Source: Enterococcus mundtii (lineage in GTDB: Bacteria > Bacillota > Bacilli > Lactobacillales > Enterococcaceae). From it: a stretch of DNA of 64,000 bases. Position 1 is the stretch's first letter; the number at the start of each line of letters is the position of its first letter. The position numbers and the translations under genes are program-made. The notes beneath the pieces are model-generated. The model saw only the letters and a list, made by a program, of their open reading frames with translations, was not told the origin of the DNA and ran no database searches. The stretch spans positions 1,178,001 through 1,242,000 of the forward strand of contig NZ_AP019810.1 of the NCBI RefSeq assembly GCF_013394305.1, read 5' to 3'. This document shows, piece by piece, positions 44,180 to 54,565 of the stretch.

Positions 44180-44653
44180 ATGTTACAACAATATAGAAAA
44201 ATCATGGTTGCGGTCGACGGTTCTGAAGAAGCCGAATTAGCGTTTAAAAAAGCAGTAAACGTTGCTTTAAGAAATAACAGCGAGCTTTTATTAGCTCATG
44301 TCATTGACACACGATCTTTCCAAACTGTTTCATCCTTTGATGGCATGTTGGCAGAACAAGCAACAGAAATGGCCAAGCAAACACTAGCCGATTATGAGAT
44401 GAAAGCTAAAAAAGCTGGATTACATCAAGTGACAACTGTGGTAGAATACGGTTCTCCAAAGCATATCATTGCTAAAGAAATCCCTGAAGACCATGAAGTG
44501 GACTTGATCCTTTTAGGTGCAACTGGACTCAACGCAGTCGAACGTCTATTTATCGGTTCTGTTTCAGAATACGTTATTCGCAATGCAGCATGTGATGTTC
44601 TAGTCGTACGTACAAACTTAGAAAATCAATTACCAAAAAAAGAAGATAAGTAA
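44180..44653 (+). CDS. Universal stress protein (UspA family)
   Basis: This 157-aa cytosolic protein has the Usp fold: MVAVDGSEEAELAF near the start and the ATP-binding motif LGATGLNAVERLFIGSVSEYVI (G-2X-G-9X-G-S). It probably binds ATP. Of the ATGs at 44174 and 44180 the second has better spacing (9 bases) from AAGGAG. An upstream frame to 44120 is not supported. Confidence 0.93.
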   Translation: MLQQYRKIMVAVDGSEEAELAFKKAVNVALRNNSELLLAHVIDTRSFQTVSSFDGMLAEQATEMAKQTLADYEMKAKKAGLHQVTTVVEYGSPKHIIAKEIPEDHEVDLILLGATGLNAVERLFIGSVSEYVIRNAACDVLVVRTNLENQLPKKEDK

Positions 44654-44662
44654 TTATTTCAT

Positions 44663-44700
44663 AAAAAGCATTGAGAAATAAAAATTTCTCAATGCTTTTT
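44663..44700. terminator. Two-way terminator between uspA and scrA
   Basis: A 16-bp stem, AAAAAGCATTGAGAAA with its complement (ending at 44700), has runs of A and T at its ends and serves both convergent genes. Confidence 0.93.
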
Positions 44701-44701
44701 A

Positions 44702-46654
44702 TTAGTTAGACTCTGTCTTTGAACGTAGCATGAGCAATCTTTCTTTGCTATCTACTGTGCCTTCTGTAACAAGAGTAATTGATTCATACGATAAAGAATT
44801 GGTAATAATCACCATTACCGTATCATCATAGCCGGCTTGCTTGAGCTTTTGCTGATCAAATCTTCCCAACAACTGGCCTTTCTTTACCTTATCTCCTACC
44901 TGAAATTCTGTCGAAAACCCTTGACCATTTAATTCAACTGTATCAATACCGATATGGATCAAAATTTCTCCACCAGCATCTGTTTTCAACCCATAGGCAT
45001 GTTTCGATTCATAAACAACAGTCAGTTCACCATCGGCTGGAGCAAATAAAAGTCCTTCCGTTGGTCTGATTGCTATTCCTTTCCCCATCATTTCTTGAGA
45101 AAACACAGGGTCATTTACTGCTTGCAGTGATATCAGTTCACCAGAAACAGGAGCGACGATTACTTCTTCTATCACACGTTCCTCCTCTTCTTTTGCATCA
45201 CTCGGTACATCTGCTGTTTCCGGTTCTTCACTAGCAAGTAGGTATGCATGTTTTTTCCCATAAAGATATGTTGTAGTGAAACCAACGAGTAAACTGATCA
45301 GGATACCTATCATGAAAAAAGGAATCTGATTAGGCGTAATTGAAATAAAGCCGATGACGCTGGCGGGACCTAAAGCAATAGCAAGTACATGGAAAAAACC
45401 GATGAACATGGAGGAAATCCCGGCAGCAATCATTCCACAAATAAATGGAAACTTTAATTTTAGATTGACACCAAAAATTGCTGGCTCTGTAATTCCTAGT
45501 AAAGCAGAGATGCTAGCAGAAGTTGCTAAACTTTTTTGCTTTGTATTTTTAGTCAATAACATGATGGCAAGTGTTGCTGCCCCCTGTCCAACGTTTGCCA
45601 TTGAAGCAACTGGGAAAATAAATGTTCCTCCCGTTCGAGCCACATCAGCCAATAAAGATGTTTCAATTGCTGGAAAACTTTGATGAAGACCAGTGATCAC
45701 GATTGGTGAATAGAACAAACCAAAAATCCCTAAACCGATTGCTCCGGTTGTTTGATACAACCAACTCAATCCTGCTGTTAAGCTGTCTCCGACTGTTTGC
45801 ATCACTGGACCAACCACAACGAATGTCAAAAAACCTGTAATGATAATTGCTAACATCGGTGTAAATGTATAATCAAATGCATTAAGTAAACGTTTATGGA
45901 AAAATTTCTCTAAATTCGCCAAAATCCATGAAACAGCTAAAACTGGTAAGACCGATCCTTGGTAACCTGCTTGAGCAATGTTTAACCCAAAAATATTCCA
46001 ATAAGGCATTGTTCCTTCTGCCACAGCATTTGCTACGCTGTACCCATTGACCAGCTCCGGCATCACCATCGCCATTGCCATTGCTGCTCCTAGATAAGGA
46101 TTGCCACCAAATCTTCGCGTTGCTGAAAAACCTACTAGGATCGGGAGAAATGCAAATGGAGCAGAAGCCAGTAAATTAATAATGCTAGTCACATCTTTTA
46201 AATTAGGATACATCTCAATCACTGATTGTGGTCCGAATAGATCTTGTGCGGTCAAAACATTATTGATTGCCATCAATAACCCACCTGCGACTAAAGCAGG
46301 AACAATTGGTACGAATATATCAGACAGTACTTTGATCAAGGACATAAAAGGATTCTGTTTCTTCCCTGATTGTGCTACCGCTTTCAAATCGTCAGTCGAT
46401 GCTTCTTTTGTACCGGTCAGCTGGATAAGTTCGTCGTAAACATTATTCACATCACCTGCGCCTATAATGATTTGGAATTGATGGTTTGCTTCAAAGGTTC
46501 CTTTTACTTCATCAATGGCATCTAGTGCCTTTTGATTCACTTTCGCTTGATCTTTTAATACTAAACGCAAACGAGTTGCACAATGTGCGGCAGCTTGGAT
46601 ATTATTTTCCCCTAGTGCGTCATTGATTTCTTTTGCCACTTTTTTATAATCCAC
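44702..46654 (-). CDS. scrA: Sucrose-specific PTS EIIBCA permease
   Basis: This 650-aa membrane protein imports and phosphorylates sucrose. EIIB comes first with the phospho-cysteine in AAHCATRLRLVL (residue 25), then EIIC with about ten helices (100-470) and a fused EIIA (about 500-650) with the active histidine in ILIHIGIDTVEL. The fused glucose-type EIIA is usual in enterococci. It is divergent from scrB and scrR and shares their operators. Confidence 0.93.
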   Translation of the reverse strand: MDYKKVAKEINDALGENNIQAAAHCATRLRLVLKDQAKVNQKALDAIDEVKGTFEANHQFQIIIGAGDVNNVYDELIQLTGTKEASTDDLKAVAQSGKKQNPFMSLIKVLSDIFVPIVPALVAGGLLMAINNVLTAQDLFGPQSVIEMYPNLKDVTSIINLLASAPFAFLPILVGFSATRRFGGNPYLGAAMAMAMVMPELVNGYSVANAVAEGTMPYWNIFGLNIAQAGYQGSVLPVLAVSWILANLEKFFHKRLLNAFDYTFTPMLAIIITGFLTFVVVGPVMQTVGDSLTAGLSWLYQTTGAIGLGIFGLFYSPIVITGLHQSFPAIETSLLADVARTGGTFIFPVASMANVGQGAATLAIMLLTKNTKQKSLATSASISALLGITEPAIFGVNLKLKFPFICGMIAAGISSMFIGFFHVLAIALGPASVIGFISITPNQIPFFMIGILISLLVGFTTTYLYGKKHAYLLASEEPETADVPSDAKEEEERVIEEVIVAPVSGELISLQAVNDPVFSQEMMGKGIAIRPTEGLLFAPADGELTVVYESKHAYGLKTDAGGEILIHIGIDTVELNGQGFSTEFQVGDKVKKGQLLGRFDQQKLKQAGYDDTVMVIITNSLSYESITLVTEGTVDSKERLLMLRSKTESN

Positions 46655-46734
46655 TTTTTGTCCCCCCTATATAATCTAAACATCAATTTTTTGTAACCGT
46701 TATCCTAGTTTGAGTATGCCACGACACTTCATAA

Positions 46735-46752
46735 TTGTCAAACGTTTATCAA
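46735..46752. promoter_or_regulatory. ScrR operator over the scrA promoter
   Basis: TTGTCAAACGTTTATCAA is an imperfect palindrome of LacI-family type (TTGnnAAACGTTTnnCAA). On the minus strand its TTGACA is the -35 of scrA, followed after 17 bp by CATACT, so repressor and polymerase compete. Confidence 0.75.
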
Positions 46753-46823
46753 AAATAAAGCTTATATTTTATAATAAATAACTAGAGAGAATGATAAAAA
46801 AAACAACAATAATGATATGCGTT

Positions 46824-46865
46824 TGACATTAATGCTGGTTCGAGCTATTCTATAATAGAATACGT
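46824..46865 (+). promoter_or_regulatory. scrB promoter with second ScrR operator
   Basis: TTGACA, 17 bp and TATTCT form the scrB promoter. The stretch ATGATATGCGTTTGACATT around the -35 matches the scrA operator at 14 of 18 positions. The mirrored layout allows ScrR to close both promoters. AATACGTTTACA just before scrB may be a further half-site or cre. Confidence 0.65.
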
Positions 46866-46883
46866 TTACAAGGAGTCGTACTT

Positions 46884-48362
46884 ATGAATAATAATTTTAA
46901 ATGGACACGTCAACTACGTTATCAAGCTTATCAGGCGTGGCCTCAAGAGTATCAAACACTGTTAAAGGAACAAGTAGCTCATTCTCCTTGGCGTTTGGAT
47001 TACCACATTCAGCCACCTTCTGGTTTGTTGAACGACCCAAATGGTTTTTCTTTTTTCAACGGCAAATGGCACTTATTTTACCAAGCTTATCCGATGGGCG
47101 CTGTTCATGGGTTAAAATCTTGGTACCACTTGACTTCTAAGAATTTAGTCGATTGGCAAGAGGAAGGATTGAAACTTCTACCCAGCACATCATATGATAG
47201 TCATGGCGTCTATTCCGGTTCAGCACTTCCGGTTAATGACAAATTATTTTTGGCCTATACAGGCAATGTCCGTGATGAAAATTGGGCACGCACTTCGTAT
47301 CAGTTGGGTGCATGGATGCAACCTAATGGCGAACTATCCAAATTAACCACCCCACTGATTTCTAAGCCACCTTACGGCTATACACAAGAATTTCGAGATC
47401 CTCAAGTGATTTTTTATAAAGACGAATATTTGTTATTGTTGGGTGCACAAAATCAAAATAAACAAGGGGAAATTTTAGTTTACCGTAGTCCCGATCTAGA
47501 CACTTGGTCTTACGCAGGTCCTTTACAATTTACGCAACAATCGATGGGATTTATGATCGAGTGTCCTAACTTAGTATTCATTGACGGAAAAGCGCTATTG
47601 CTCTTTTGTCCACAAGGCTTAGAACAGTCAATTTTGGAGTATCAAAATATATACCCGAATGCTTACATCATCGGAGAAGCCTATGACATCGAAACGAATC
47701 AACTTACCCAACCTTCAACCCTTAAAAATCTTGACGAAGGCTTTGATCTTTATGCTACTCAAGCATTCAACGCTCCTGATGGTCGTGCCTTAGCAGTTAG
47801 TTGGATCGGGTTGCCTGAAATCAGTTATCCGACTGATCCATTTGGCTGGGCTCATTGTTTAAGTATCGTCAAAGAGTTGACGATTGAAAATGGGACACTC
47901 CATCAACGTCCTGTAAAAGAAATGAGTCAATTACGGATTGATCCGCCATGTTCTTTGAATCATTCAGTCTCACAGATAAATACCGAGCAAAATCGCTACG
48001 AAATCAACTTAGAGTTTAAAGAAAATCAAAGTGGAAAAATTCATTTATGTAGTGATCCCATGGGAAATAACGGATTGATCCTCTCTTTCGATCGCAGGCA
48101 TGGTAAAATGAAAATAGATCGTAGCTTATCAGGAGAAGTATTTGCAGAAGATTATGGTGTCACAAGAGAATTTACAATTTCACAAGAACCTTTGTCTTTA
48201 CAAATCTTTGTTGATATTTCTGTAGTCGAAATCTTTATCAATGACGGTAAACAAACGGCTACTGCCCGAATTTTCCCTTCAAGCGAACAGACCACACTCT
48301 TGATCGAATGTGACCATGCCTTCTCAGGAACGCTTTGGAAGTTACGTAAAATGAATGAATAG
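46884..48362 (+). CDS. scrB: Sucrose-6-phosphate hydrolase (GH32)
   Basis: This 492-aa intracellular enzyme splits sucrose-6-phosphate to glucose-6-phosphate and fructose. The GH32 catalytic residues are clear: nucleophile Asp in LLNDPNGF (about 48), RDP transition-state stabiliser (EFRDPQV) and acid/base Glu in IECPNLV. The C-terminal beta-sandwich (about 340-492) is present. AAGGAG lies 8 bases before the ATG. Confidence 0.96.
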   Translation: MNNNFKWTRQLRYQAYQAWPQEYQTLLKEQVAHSPWRLDYHIQPPSGLLNDPNGFSFFNGKWHLFYQAYPMGAVHGLKSWYHLTSKNLVDWQEEGLKLLPSTSYDSHGVYSGSALPVNDKLFLAYTGNVRDENWARTSYQLGAWMQPNGELSKLTTPLISKPPYGYTQEFRDPQVIFYKDEYLLLLGAQNQNKQGEILVYRSPDLDTWSYAGPLQFTQQSMGFMIECPNLVFIDGKALLLFCPQGLEQSILEYQNIYPNAYIIGEAYDIETNQLTQPSTLKNLDEGFDLYATQAFNAPDGRALAVSWIGLPEISYPTDPFGWAHCLSIVKELTIENGTLHQRPVKEMSQLRIDPPCSLNHSVSQINTEQNRYEINLEFKENQSGKIHLCSDPMGNNGLILSFDRRHGKMKIDRSLSGEVFAEDYGVTREFTISQEPLSLQIFVDISVVEIFINDGKQTATARIFPSSEQTTLLIECDHAFSGTLWKLRKMNE

Positions 48363-48374
48363 AGGGTAAGTTAA

Positions 48375-49358
48375 ATGGTTGTTAAATTAACCGATGTAGC
48401 CAAAAAGGCTGGAGTCTCACCAACCACTGTATCACGTGTCATCAATAACTACGGCTCATTGAGCCAAAAAACAATCGATAAAGTAAATCAAGCAATGAAA
48501 GAATTAAATTATCAACCCAATTCATTGGCTCGTTCTCTTCAAGGAAAAAACACCCAATTGATTGGCTTGATTTTTCCTACAGTTGCCAACCCTTTCTTTG
48601 GTGAATTAGTCGAACAATTAGAAAGTAAGCTATTTGATTTAGGATACCGTTCAATATTATGCGATAGTGCAAACAATAAAGAAAAAGAACGAAACTACCT
48701 CAACATGTTAGCTGCAAACAAAGTAGATGGTATCCTTGCTGGAGCGCATAATCTGGGTATCCAAGAATACGAAAATATTGAACTACCCATTGTCTCCTTC
48801 GACCGCTATTTAGCAGAAGGAATTCCAATTATCAGTAGTGACAATTTACGTGGTGGATACTTAGCTACCGAAAACCTTTATTTAAAAGGTGCCAGAAACA
48901 TTGCCATCTTAACTGGCTCCCAAGAATCAAATTCACCGACCAATCAACGATTGAATGGATATTTGGCATTTATGGAAGAATTCCAGTTAGAGCCGCACGT
49001 GTTTCATTTTCATTCTACTGCCCGCTCAACTGCTTTAAAAAATTTAGAGATCAAACGGATTTTAGAAATGGAAACAATTGATGGTTTATTTTGTACAGAC
49101 GATTTAACTGCTATTTTAGCCTATAATCTCTGTCAAGAGTTGCATATTAAAATTCCTGAAGAAATAAAAATCATCGGGTATGATGGAACAAAAATAATTC
49201 AAAATTATTTCCCACAGCTCTCGACCATCGCACAACCAATTACAGATATTGCTGACATCTTAGTCGACCTAATGCTCCAACGGATCCAAGATCCAGAGAA
49301 ACCACTTGAATCCAACTATGTGTTGCCAGTGAAATTGATTCAAGGAAGCACGACCTAA
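48375..49358 (+). CDS. scrR: Sucrose operon repressor (LacI family)
   Basis: This 327-aa protein has the LacI helix-turn-helix at its start (KLTDVAKKAGVSPTTVSRVI), the hinge helix NSLARSLQG and a periplasmic-binding-like sensor domain. It most likely binds the two TTGnnAAACG-type operators between scrA and scrB and is released by a sucrose-derived sugar. It follows scrB by 12 bases, so it is autoregulated. Confidence 0.94.
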   Translation: MVVKLTDVAKKAGVSPTTVSRVINNYGSLSQKTIDKVNQAMKELNYQPNSLARSLQGKNTQLIGLIFPTVANPFFGELVEQLESKLFDLGYRSILCDSANNKEKERNYLNMLAANKVDGILAGAHNLGIQEYENIELPIVSFDRYLAEGIPIISSDNLRGGYLATENLYLKGARNIAILTGSQESNSPTNQRLNGYLAFMEEFQLEPHVFHFHSTARSTALKNLEIKRILEMETIDGLFCTDDLTAILAYNLCQELHIKIPEEIKIIGYDGTKIIQNYFPQLSTIAQPITDIADILVDLMLQRIQDPEKPLESNYVLPVKLIQGSTT

Positions 49359-49374
49359 AATGATTAGCTATTTG

Positions 49375-49429
49375 AACACATATGCTTCTTCTATTTCCTT
49401 ACTACTAGAAGATACATATGTGTTTTTTT
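49375..49429 (+). terminator. Terminator after scrR
   Basis: AACACATATG (49375-49384) pairs with CATATGTGTT (49415-49424), with an inner CTTCT/AGAAG stem, followed by seven T. Confidence 0.85.
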
Positions 49430-49540
49430 GCCAACTATTCTTCGAAAAAATGACTTCTACTTTTATTAGTCTGGTATAAGTTAAGCAAATAACTATATTT
49501 TTGATTATTTTATAGTAGTCTTTTGTCATTCCTTTGTTCA

Positions 49541-49572
49541 AAAAAAAGATGTTGGTATCCATTCCAACATCT
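49541..49572 (-). terminator. Terminator of the WxL operon
   Basis: AGATGTTGG (49547-49555) pairs with CCAACATCT (49564-49572) and runs on the minus strand into about eight T. Confidence 0.9.
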
Positions 49573-49600
49573 TCATTCATTTTGTTATCTTTCTTATTAT

Positions 49601-52600
49601 TCAATTTCCAGGTACGGCACTCAGTTCCCAAGTAAAGGTTGTAGAATACTGACTCGCTTCTGGATTGGAACCTTTTGGAACCGTTAACCCTATACTTTCA
49701 CCTGCTGTACGTTCATCACCGAAACGATAGATCCAAGTACCCGTTCCTTCATTATTCTGCGCCCATAATAACAGACGTTTCACTCCAGGTATCAATTCAT
49801 GGGGCTCCGTTTGTTGCAAACTAGGGGCTATTCCTCCTTGTGCTGTCATCAAACTTTGATTTCTAAAGTACACGCTTGCTCCATTCAATTCTTTACCTTC
49901 TTTGTTTTTAAATTGATCATTCTGTGTGACTGTCAATTGCCAACCATTTCTTTGAGTCGTTGAACGTCGATCACTGATTTGGATAAAGTTAGGGCGTTCT
50001 TCCTGATTTTCCGTATCATCAGCCGACAGCAAACGTTGAGGTTGAGCATAATAGGTTTCTTCATCAACCGCTATTCCATTTTTTCCAAAATCAAATTGAG
50101 AGACAAAATCGATACTGACAAAACCTTGTTTTTCTGGAATATTGGGTGGATTCTCAGGGGTGATTGGCGTAACACTATCAATTGGATCTAACGGATCAAG
50201 ATCCTTGATTCCTTCTACGATTGTTTCAGCTAAATCAGATTTTCCGTTTAAAAAAGCATACGCCTTTACTATGTTATTTTTAGTAAAGTACGACCCAAAA
50301 GGTAACTGAAACGCATAGTCTCCATTCTCGTCTGCTTGAATATGGTACTTTTCCTCTTCTGCATAATTTGCTGAATCAATGGTTGGTTCTGGTATCGCTG
50401 GATCACCATCAAAACGTATGACACTATGAGGAGTCGCTTTTCCTCGGATAATTTTAGAATTTTCCAGCGAAGGATCTTCCGATAGAGTCTCCATGGATAC
50501 TTCCACATCAGGAATATATTCAAATAAGATACGTTGAGCACGAGTTGTAAAATTTGTTCTAAAACTATCTTCTATATTCTGTGAAATTGAAGAGACATTG
50601 TTGATTGTCGGTAGGGTTCCTGCATAATTGATTTTCAAATTAAAGATAGGTGTCCAGCTAAAATCTGGTTCCTCACTTAAATTCCCATGTTGCCATTGTT
50701 TGACTGATTGAATATCGACGTCTAAAAGCCCTGTACTTCCTGAGATACTAATCAATCCATTCGTTGGTAGTAGTCCCAGAATCGATCTTGTTCTTTCTAA
50801 ATTTATTTTTCTAGCATCTGCGAAAGAAAACGTAGATGCTGCGCTTGTAAATGTCATTAAACTATGAGTTGATGCAGTACTATCTGATTTAATGTCTAAG
50901 ATACCTTCCTTATCAACTGTGAAGGTTGCAGCACCAGCTACATGTATAACGCTAGCCGTTGAATTCCCTTGATCGGACGCAGATATTTCTAACTTGCTTT
51001 TTTTGCCAACATTTAATGAACTTTGCGCTGCCATAAATATTATATTAGATGAAGAATTATTAGCATTATTAGTTCTTCCGCTTGCATTAATAATAACTTC
51101 ACTTTCTTCCAATAAATCAACTTGAGAACCTGATCCTGTCAAAGTAATTGCTGGAGAATTGACTCGTGGATTAAGAATAATCTCAGAACGTTTTCCGATA
51201 GTCAAGTTACCATTGGCAATCATTATATTCGCACCATTTGCTTCGCCACCTGTACCAGATGCCGTTACTTCCATTTTTACATCGTCTCCAATAGTCATTT
51301 TACCAGTGTTATAATATAGCATAATATTTCCCGAACTTATTGTAGAAAGTTCAACAGTCGATCCATCTAAAATCTCAAGTTGGTTGACTTCCATATTAGC
51401 TTGGAAAATATGATTGATGTTTTGAACTCAACCAGACCTCGAAGTGTATGTCACTACTTGGTGAGATGTTACATGACCTGATAAGATAACTGGTGTTGAC
51501 AAAGAATGAATCAACTGATTACCGGCATTTGTCAAATTATGGTATCGCATTCTTGACTGACTCTGAAATGGCCCACTCAAATTGGTGAAATTCATCGCTC
51601 CATAGTAATTCCCATGAACAATATCAATATTTTGAAATGTTATATCCCACGGGGTATTAGCATTGAAAGTACTGTTAACATATCCTACAGCTACGGCCCG
51701 AAAATCAATCTGATGATCATTTCCTTCAATTACTAATTTACGAGATATTTGAGAGGCATTGATCCATATATATACAGCACCCCCATTTGGATTTGATGTT
51801 GCACTGTTCCCTTGTACACCCGTAAGTCCTGCAGTTGGGTTATCTGTAGATTCAAAGTCATTAATCACATTGATATAGTTGATTGTTGGATCAACTAATG
51901 CCAACATAAATTCCTGCCAATTCGAAACATCTCGATGATTGATTTCATCTAAAGGTGTGATTGGATCTCTAAGCGTTGTTTCACTTGTGTTCGTTTCATC
52001 CTTTTGGCTATCCTCTATTCTATCAGTTTCTGGCATTGTTTCTTCCGCATTTGCAACCTGAGACACATCAATTTCTTCATCTTCAACTATATTCTCTTCA
52101 GTTACAGCCTCGTTTTCGTCTGTAGCACTTACTGCCTTCTCTTCTTTGATTATTTCGATTTTTATTCTTTCTGTACCTATCTGAACTTCATAATTTCCCT
52201 TATCCTCAAAACGTAAAGGAAGTGCAATCCTAATCCCTGCCACTTCAGATTTGATCATCCACTTATTGGTATCGTGGGCTTTTTCAACTTCCACATCCGC
52301 AGGGAGTACTTCTTTTACAATCATTGCTTCTTCAGGCAATATCATTTCAACAGATTGAACAGAATCACTTAAGATAAACGATACGATGACCGTTTCTCCT
52401 ACATAGCCAGTCTTACTTGTTTCAGCTAATTGAACATATCCTCCTAAATCAGATGATTGAACTTCAGGAATCAACGACCTCCCTAATTCACCTTGATTTC
52501 CAATCGATTCTCTATTATCCAAGGCATAGATCGTAGGTAAAAAGAAAGAAGTGATTGTTGGGCAAACAATCTGTAAACCTATCGTCCCTATCATGATAGG

Positions 52601-52630
52601 GATTAACCATTTTGAAAAAATACGTTTCAT
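49601..52630 (-). pseudogene. Large WxL-domain surface adhesin interrupted by an in-frame TGA
   Basis: Two frames (400 aa to the TGA at 51428-51430, then on to 49601) lie in exactly the same phase and continue one protein of about 1009 residues. Upstream are a signal peptide (MKRIFSKWLIPIMIG), an acidic linker and a parallel beta-helix-like region (INASQISRKLVIEGNDHQID). The part after the stop continues the repeats (DGSTVELS, GKMTIGDDVKMEV) and ends with a WxL domain: GWQLTVTQ and TFTWELSAVPGN. WxL domains bind peptidoglycan. With the stop, only a truncated secreted fragment without anchor is made, unless it is read through or is a sequencing error. Start is supported by GAGAGG. Confidence 0.85.
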
Positions 52631-52651
52631 TTTGATGCCTCTCTTCTCATC

Positions 52652-53695
52652 TTATTTTTTCTTATTTTTGATTGCGAGTCTTCCAACGATAATTAGTAAT
52701 AGCATAAAAAGACAAAGGGTTGTGATCAACCACCAATTAATACTCGTATCAATCGTAACATCTTGTTTATTCAATGCTCTGGCTTCGTCCGCATCAATGG
52801 TAAATTTTCTTTCCCATTGCCATTCTTCTTCTCCTGAACGTGCCGTCATTTTCAACAAATACTCACCACTGCGAAAACGATCGCCTTCTAAGGAGATTGG
52901 AAAGTTGAAATTAGAATTTGGTGCCATTTGCATCTGCTCTTGATGTGCTTGATAAAGTACTTGTTCCTCGCCTTCTCTATGGATCGTCGCTTCAACCTCT
53001 AGACGATTCACAAATGATGGGGTGAAATTTTGAAGATTTGCACTAATCACATTTCGATAATTTAATTGGTCAGCAAATACATCTAGTAGTTCTAAATCAG
53101 GTTTTACAGACGCACGATCATTACTCACTACTACCCCTACAACATAAGCAAATTCATTTTTAATAGCCACACCTTCTTCCTCGGTTGTTTCCTCTTCAGA
53201 TTCCTCCTGAATTTCAGTAATCCGTAATCCTCCAGCTAAAAATCCTTCGTATTTTTCTTGTGGCATAATCAGTGAAACAGAAATCGTTTTCGTTTCATTT
53301 CCAGCTAATTCAATTGGTTCTTCCGGTACTTCAATCAAATCTGCCAAAGAATAAAACAACGTTGGATCTGCCTCTTCTGCATCTCTTCCATATTCAACCA
53401 CACCCATCACGTTCGTTAGCGCGGTGTGAGCAGTTATCTGGATTTTTTTCGCTTGCTCATTCGCATTTTGTAGTCTTAGAGTTAAGTTTTCCGTACTTCC
53501 TGGTTCTATATTTAAATTAAAATAGCTTTCATTTCCCTCAACTTGGCTTTCTGGAAATTCAGGACTCACATAAAAATTTAACGTATCGTCGTTAGCATAG
53601 ACAAACACATTAGATATGAGAGAAAACAAAAACAACAGTACTAGTCCAGAAAAGCAATAATTTTTCTTTACGGTATATGTATGTATTTTTTTCAT
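52652..53695 (-). CDS. DUF916/DUF3324 WxL-interacting membrane protein
   Basis: This 347-aa protein has a signal peptide, an immunoglobulin-like DUF916 domain (FPESQVEGNESYFNLNIEPG), a DUF3324 domain (about 180-300) and a C-terminal membrane helix with a KNKKK tail. Such proteins bind both the WxL proteins and host ligands at the surface. It sits between the WxL gene and the large adhesin in the operon. AAAGGAG precedes the ATG at 53695. Confidence 0.93.
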   Translation of the reverse strand: MKKIHTYTVKKNYCFSGLVLLFLFSLISNVFVYANDDTLNFYVSPEFPESQVEGNESYFNLNIEPGSTENLTLRLQNANEQAKKIQITAHTALTNVMGVVEYGRDAEEADPTLFYSLADLIEVPEEPIELAGNETKTISVSLIMPQEKYEGFLAGGLRITEIQEESEEETTEEEGVAIKNEFAYVVGVVVSNDRASVKPDLELLDVFADQLNYRNVISANLQNFTPSFVNRLEVEATIHREGEEQVLYQAHQEQMQMAPNSNFNFPISLEGDRFRSGEYLLKMTARSGEEEWQWERKFTIDADEARALNKQDVTIDTSINWWLITTLCLFMLLLIIVGRLAIKNKKK

Positions 53696-53720
53696 CGATA
53701 GACACTCCTTTTATTAATAC

Positions 53721-53745
53721 GTAGTGCCACAAAGCGTGGCACTAC
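53721..53745. other. Perfect hairpin between the WxL and DUF916 genes
   Basis: GTAGTGCCAC (53721-53730) and GTGGCACTAC (53736-53745) form a 10-bp stem with a 5-base loop. On the coding (minus) strand it has no T-tract, so it is not an ordinary terminator there. It may stabilise or cut the mRNA and raise WxL over downstream genes. Confidence 0.6.
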
Positions 53746-53757
53746 AAGTTTTTTTAT

Positions 53758-54552
53758 TTAAGCACTTTCACCTGCGTCTTCACCTGGTGTCGTCGTTAAT
53801 TCCCAAGTCAGTGTCGCTCTATAGGTAGTTGCATCTTTTGCCGTAGATCCAGGGACAGATAACTGAATCGCGTCATTTGTCACTACATTATTTCCTTCAG
53901 CTGCAAATTGTGCATTTAAGTCTGCTTGCTCCCCCCAAACTACGGAAGAAGCACCTGCTCCTTGTCCTTCAGCGGCAGTCATTACAGGTACTGCACCTTC
54001 ATTTGGTATTAATTTCAGGTTGTTTGCATGTGCAGATGGTGCATTTTCTTGATTAATTCCTTCATATTGGATACGTGGAGCAATCAATTCAATTTCAGCA
54101 CCTGTTAATACATTATTTTGTGTGTTAGATGTAAAATCACTTAAACTCACCTCCAGATCCCAACCTGCATTTGTTCCACGTACATCTTGTACTTGAGCAA
54201 AACTTACATAAGGAACTTCTGTTGGACCATCTTCTTCTGGATTCGCTAAAGTCGCCATTTCAGCAACCATGTTATATGTTCTATCCTCATTTGAGATGAT
54301 TTGTGCTCCAAAGTCCATTGTTACAGCTCGCATGATCGATAATGGTCCTGTCGTACCGGGAATTTCTGGAGAAATTTCAACGTCCGGTTCTGAAACTGGC
54401 GGGATAACCACCAATTCTTCCTCTGTATTAGGTTCGAAAGTAATTTGCCCTTCTGTTGTCACTTGTCTGGTTTCCTCTGCAAAAACAGTCATACCTCCAG
54501 AGAAAATTGTTGATGATAAAACTGCAATTGTAGCTAATCTAATCATTTTCAT
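53758..54552 (-). CDS. WxL-domain cell-surface protein
   Basis: This 264-aa secreted protein has a signal peptide (MKMIRLATIAVLSSTIFSGG, cut after VFA) and a single WxL domain with the two motifs GWDLEVSLSDF (about 135) and LTWELTTTPG near the C-terminus. It should attach non-covalently to peptidoglycan. GAGGAG precedes the ATG at 54552. It is the second gene of the operon. Confidence 0.93.
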   Translation of the reverse strand: MKMIRLATIAVLSSTIFSGGMTVFAEETRQVTTEGQITFEPNTEEELVVIPPVSEPDVEISPEIPGTTGPLSIMRAVTMDFGAQIISNEDRTYNMVAEMATLANPEEDGPTEVPYVSFAQVQDVRGTNAGWDLEVSLSDFTSNTQNNVLTGAEIELIAPRIQYEGINQENAPSAHANNLKLIPNEGAVPVMTAAEGQGAGASSVVWGEQADLNAQFAAEGNNVVTNDAIQLSVPGSTAKDATTYRATLTWELTTTPGEDAGESA

Positions 54553-54565
54553 TAAAAAAACTCCT

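Noticed and set aside
49368-49631. 87-aa minus-strand frame between scrR and the WxL gene
   Set aside because: It crosses two terminators and overlaps the end of the WxL gene in another frame.
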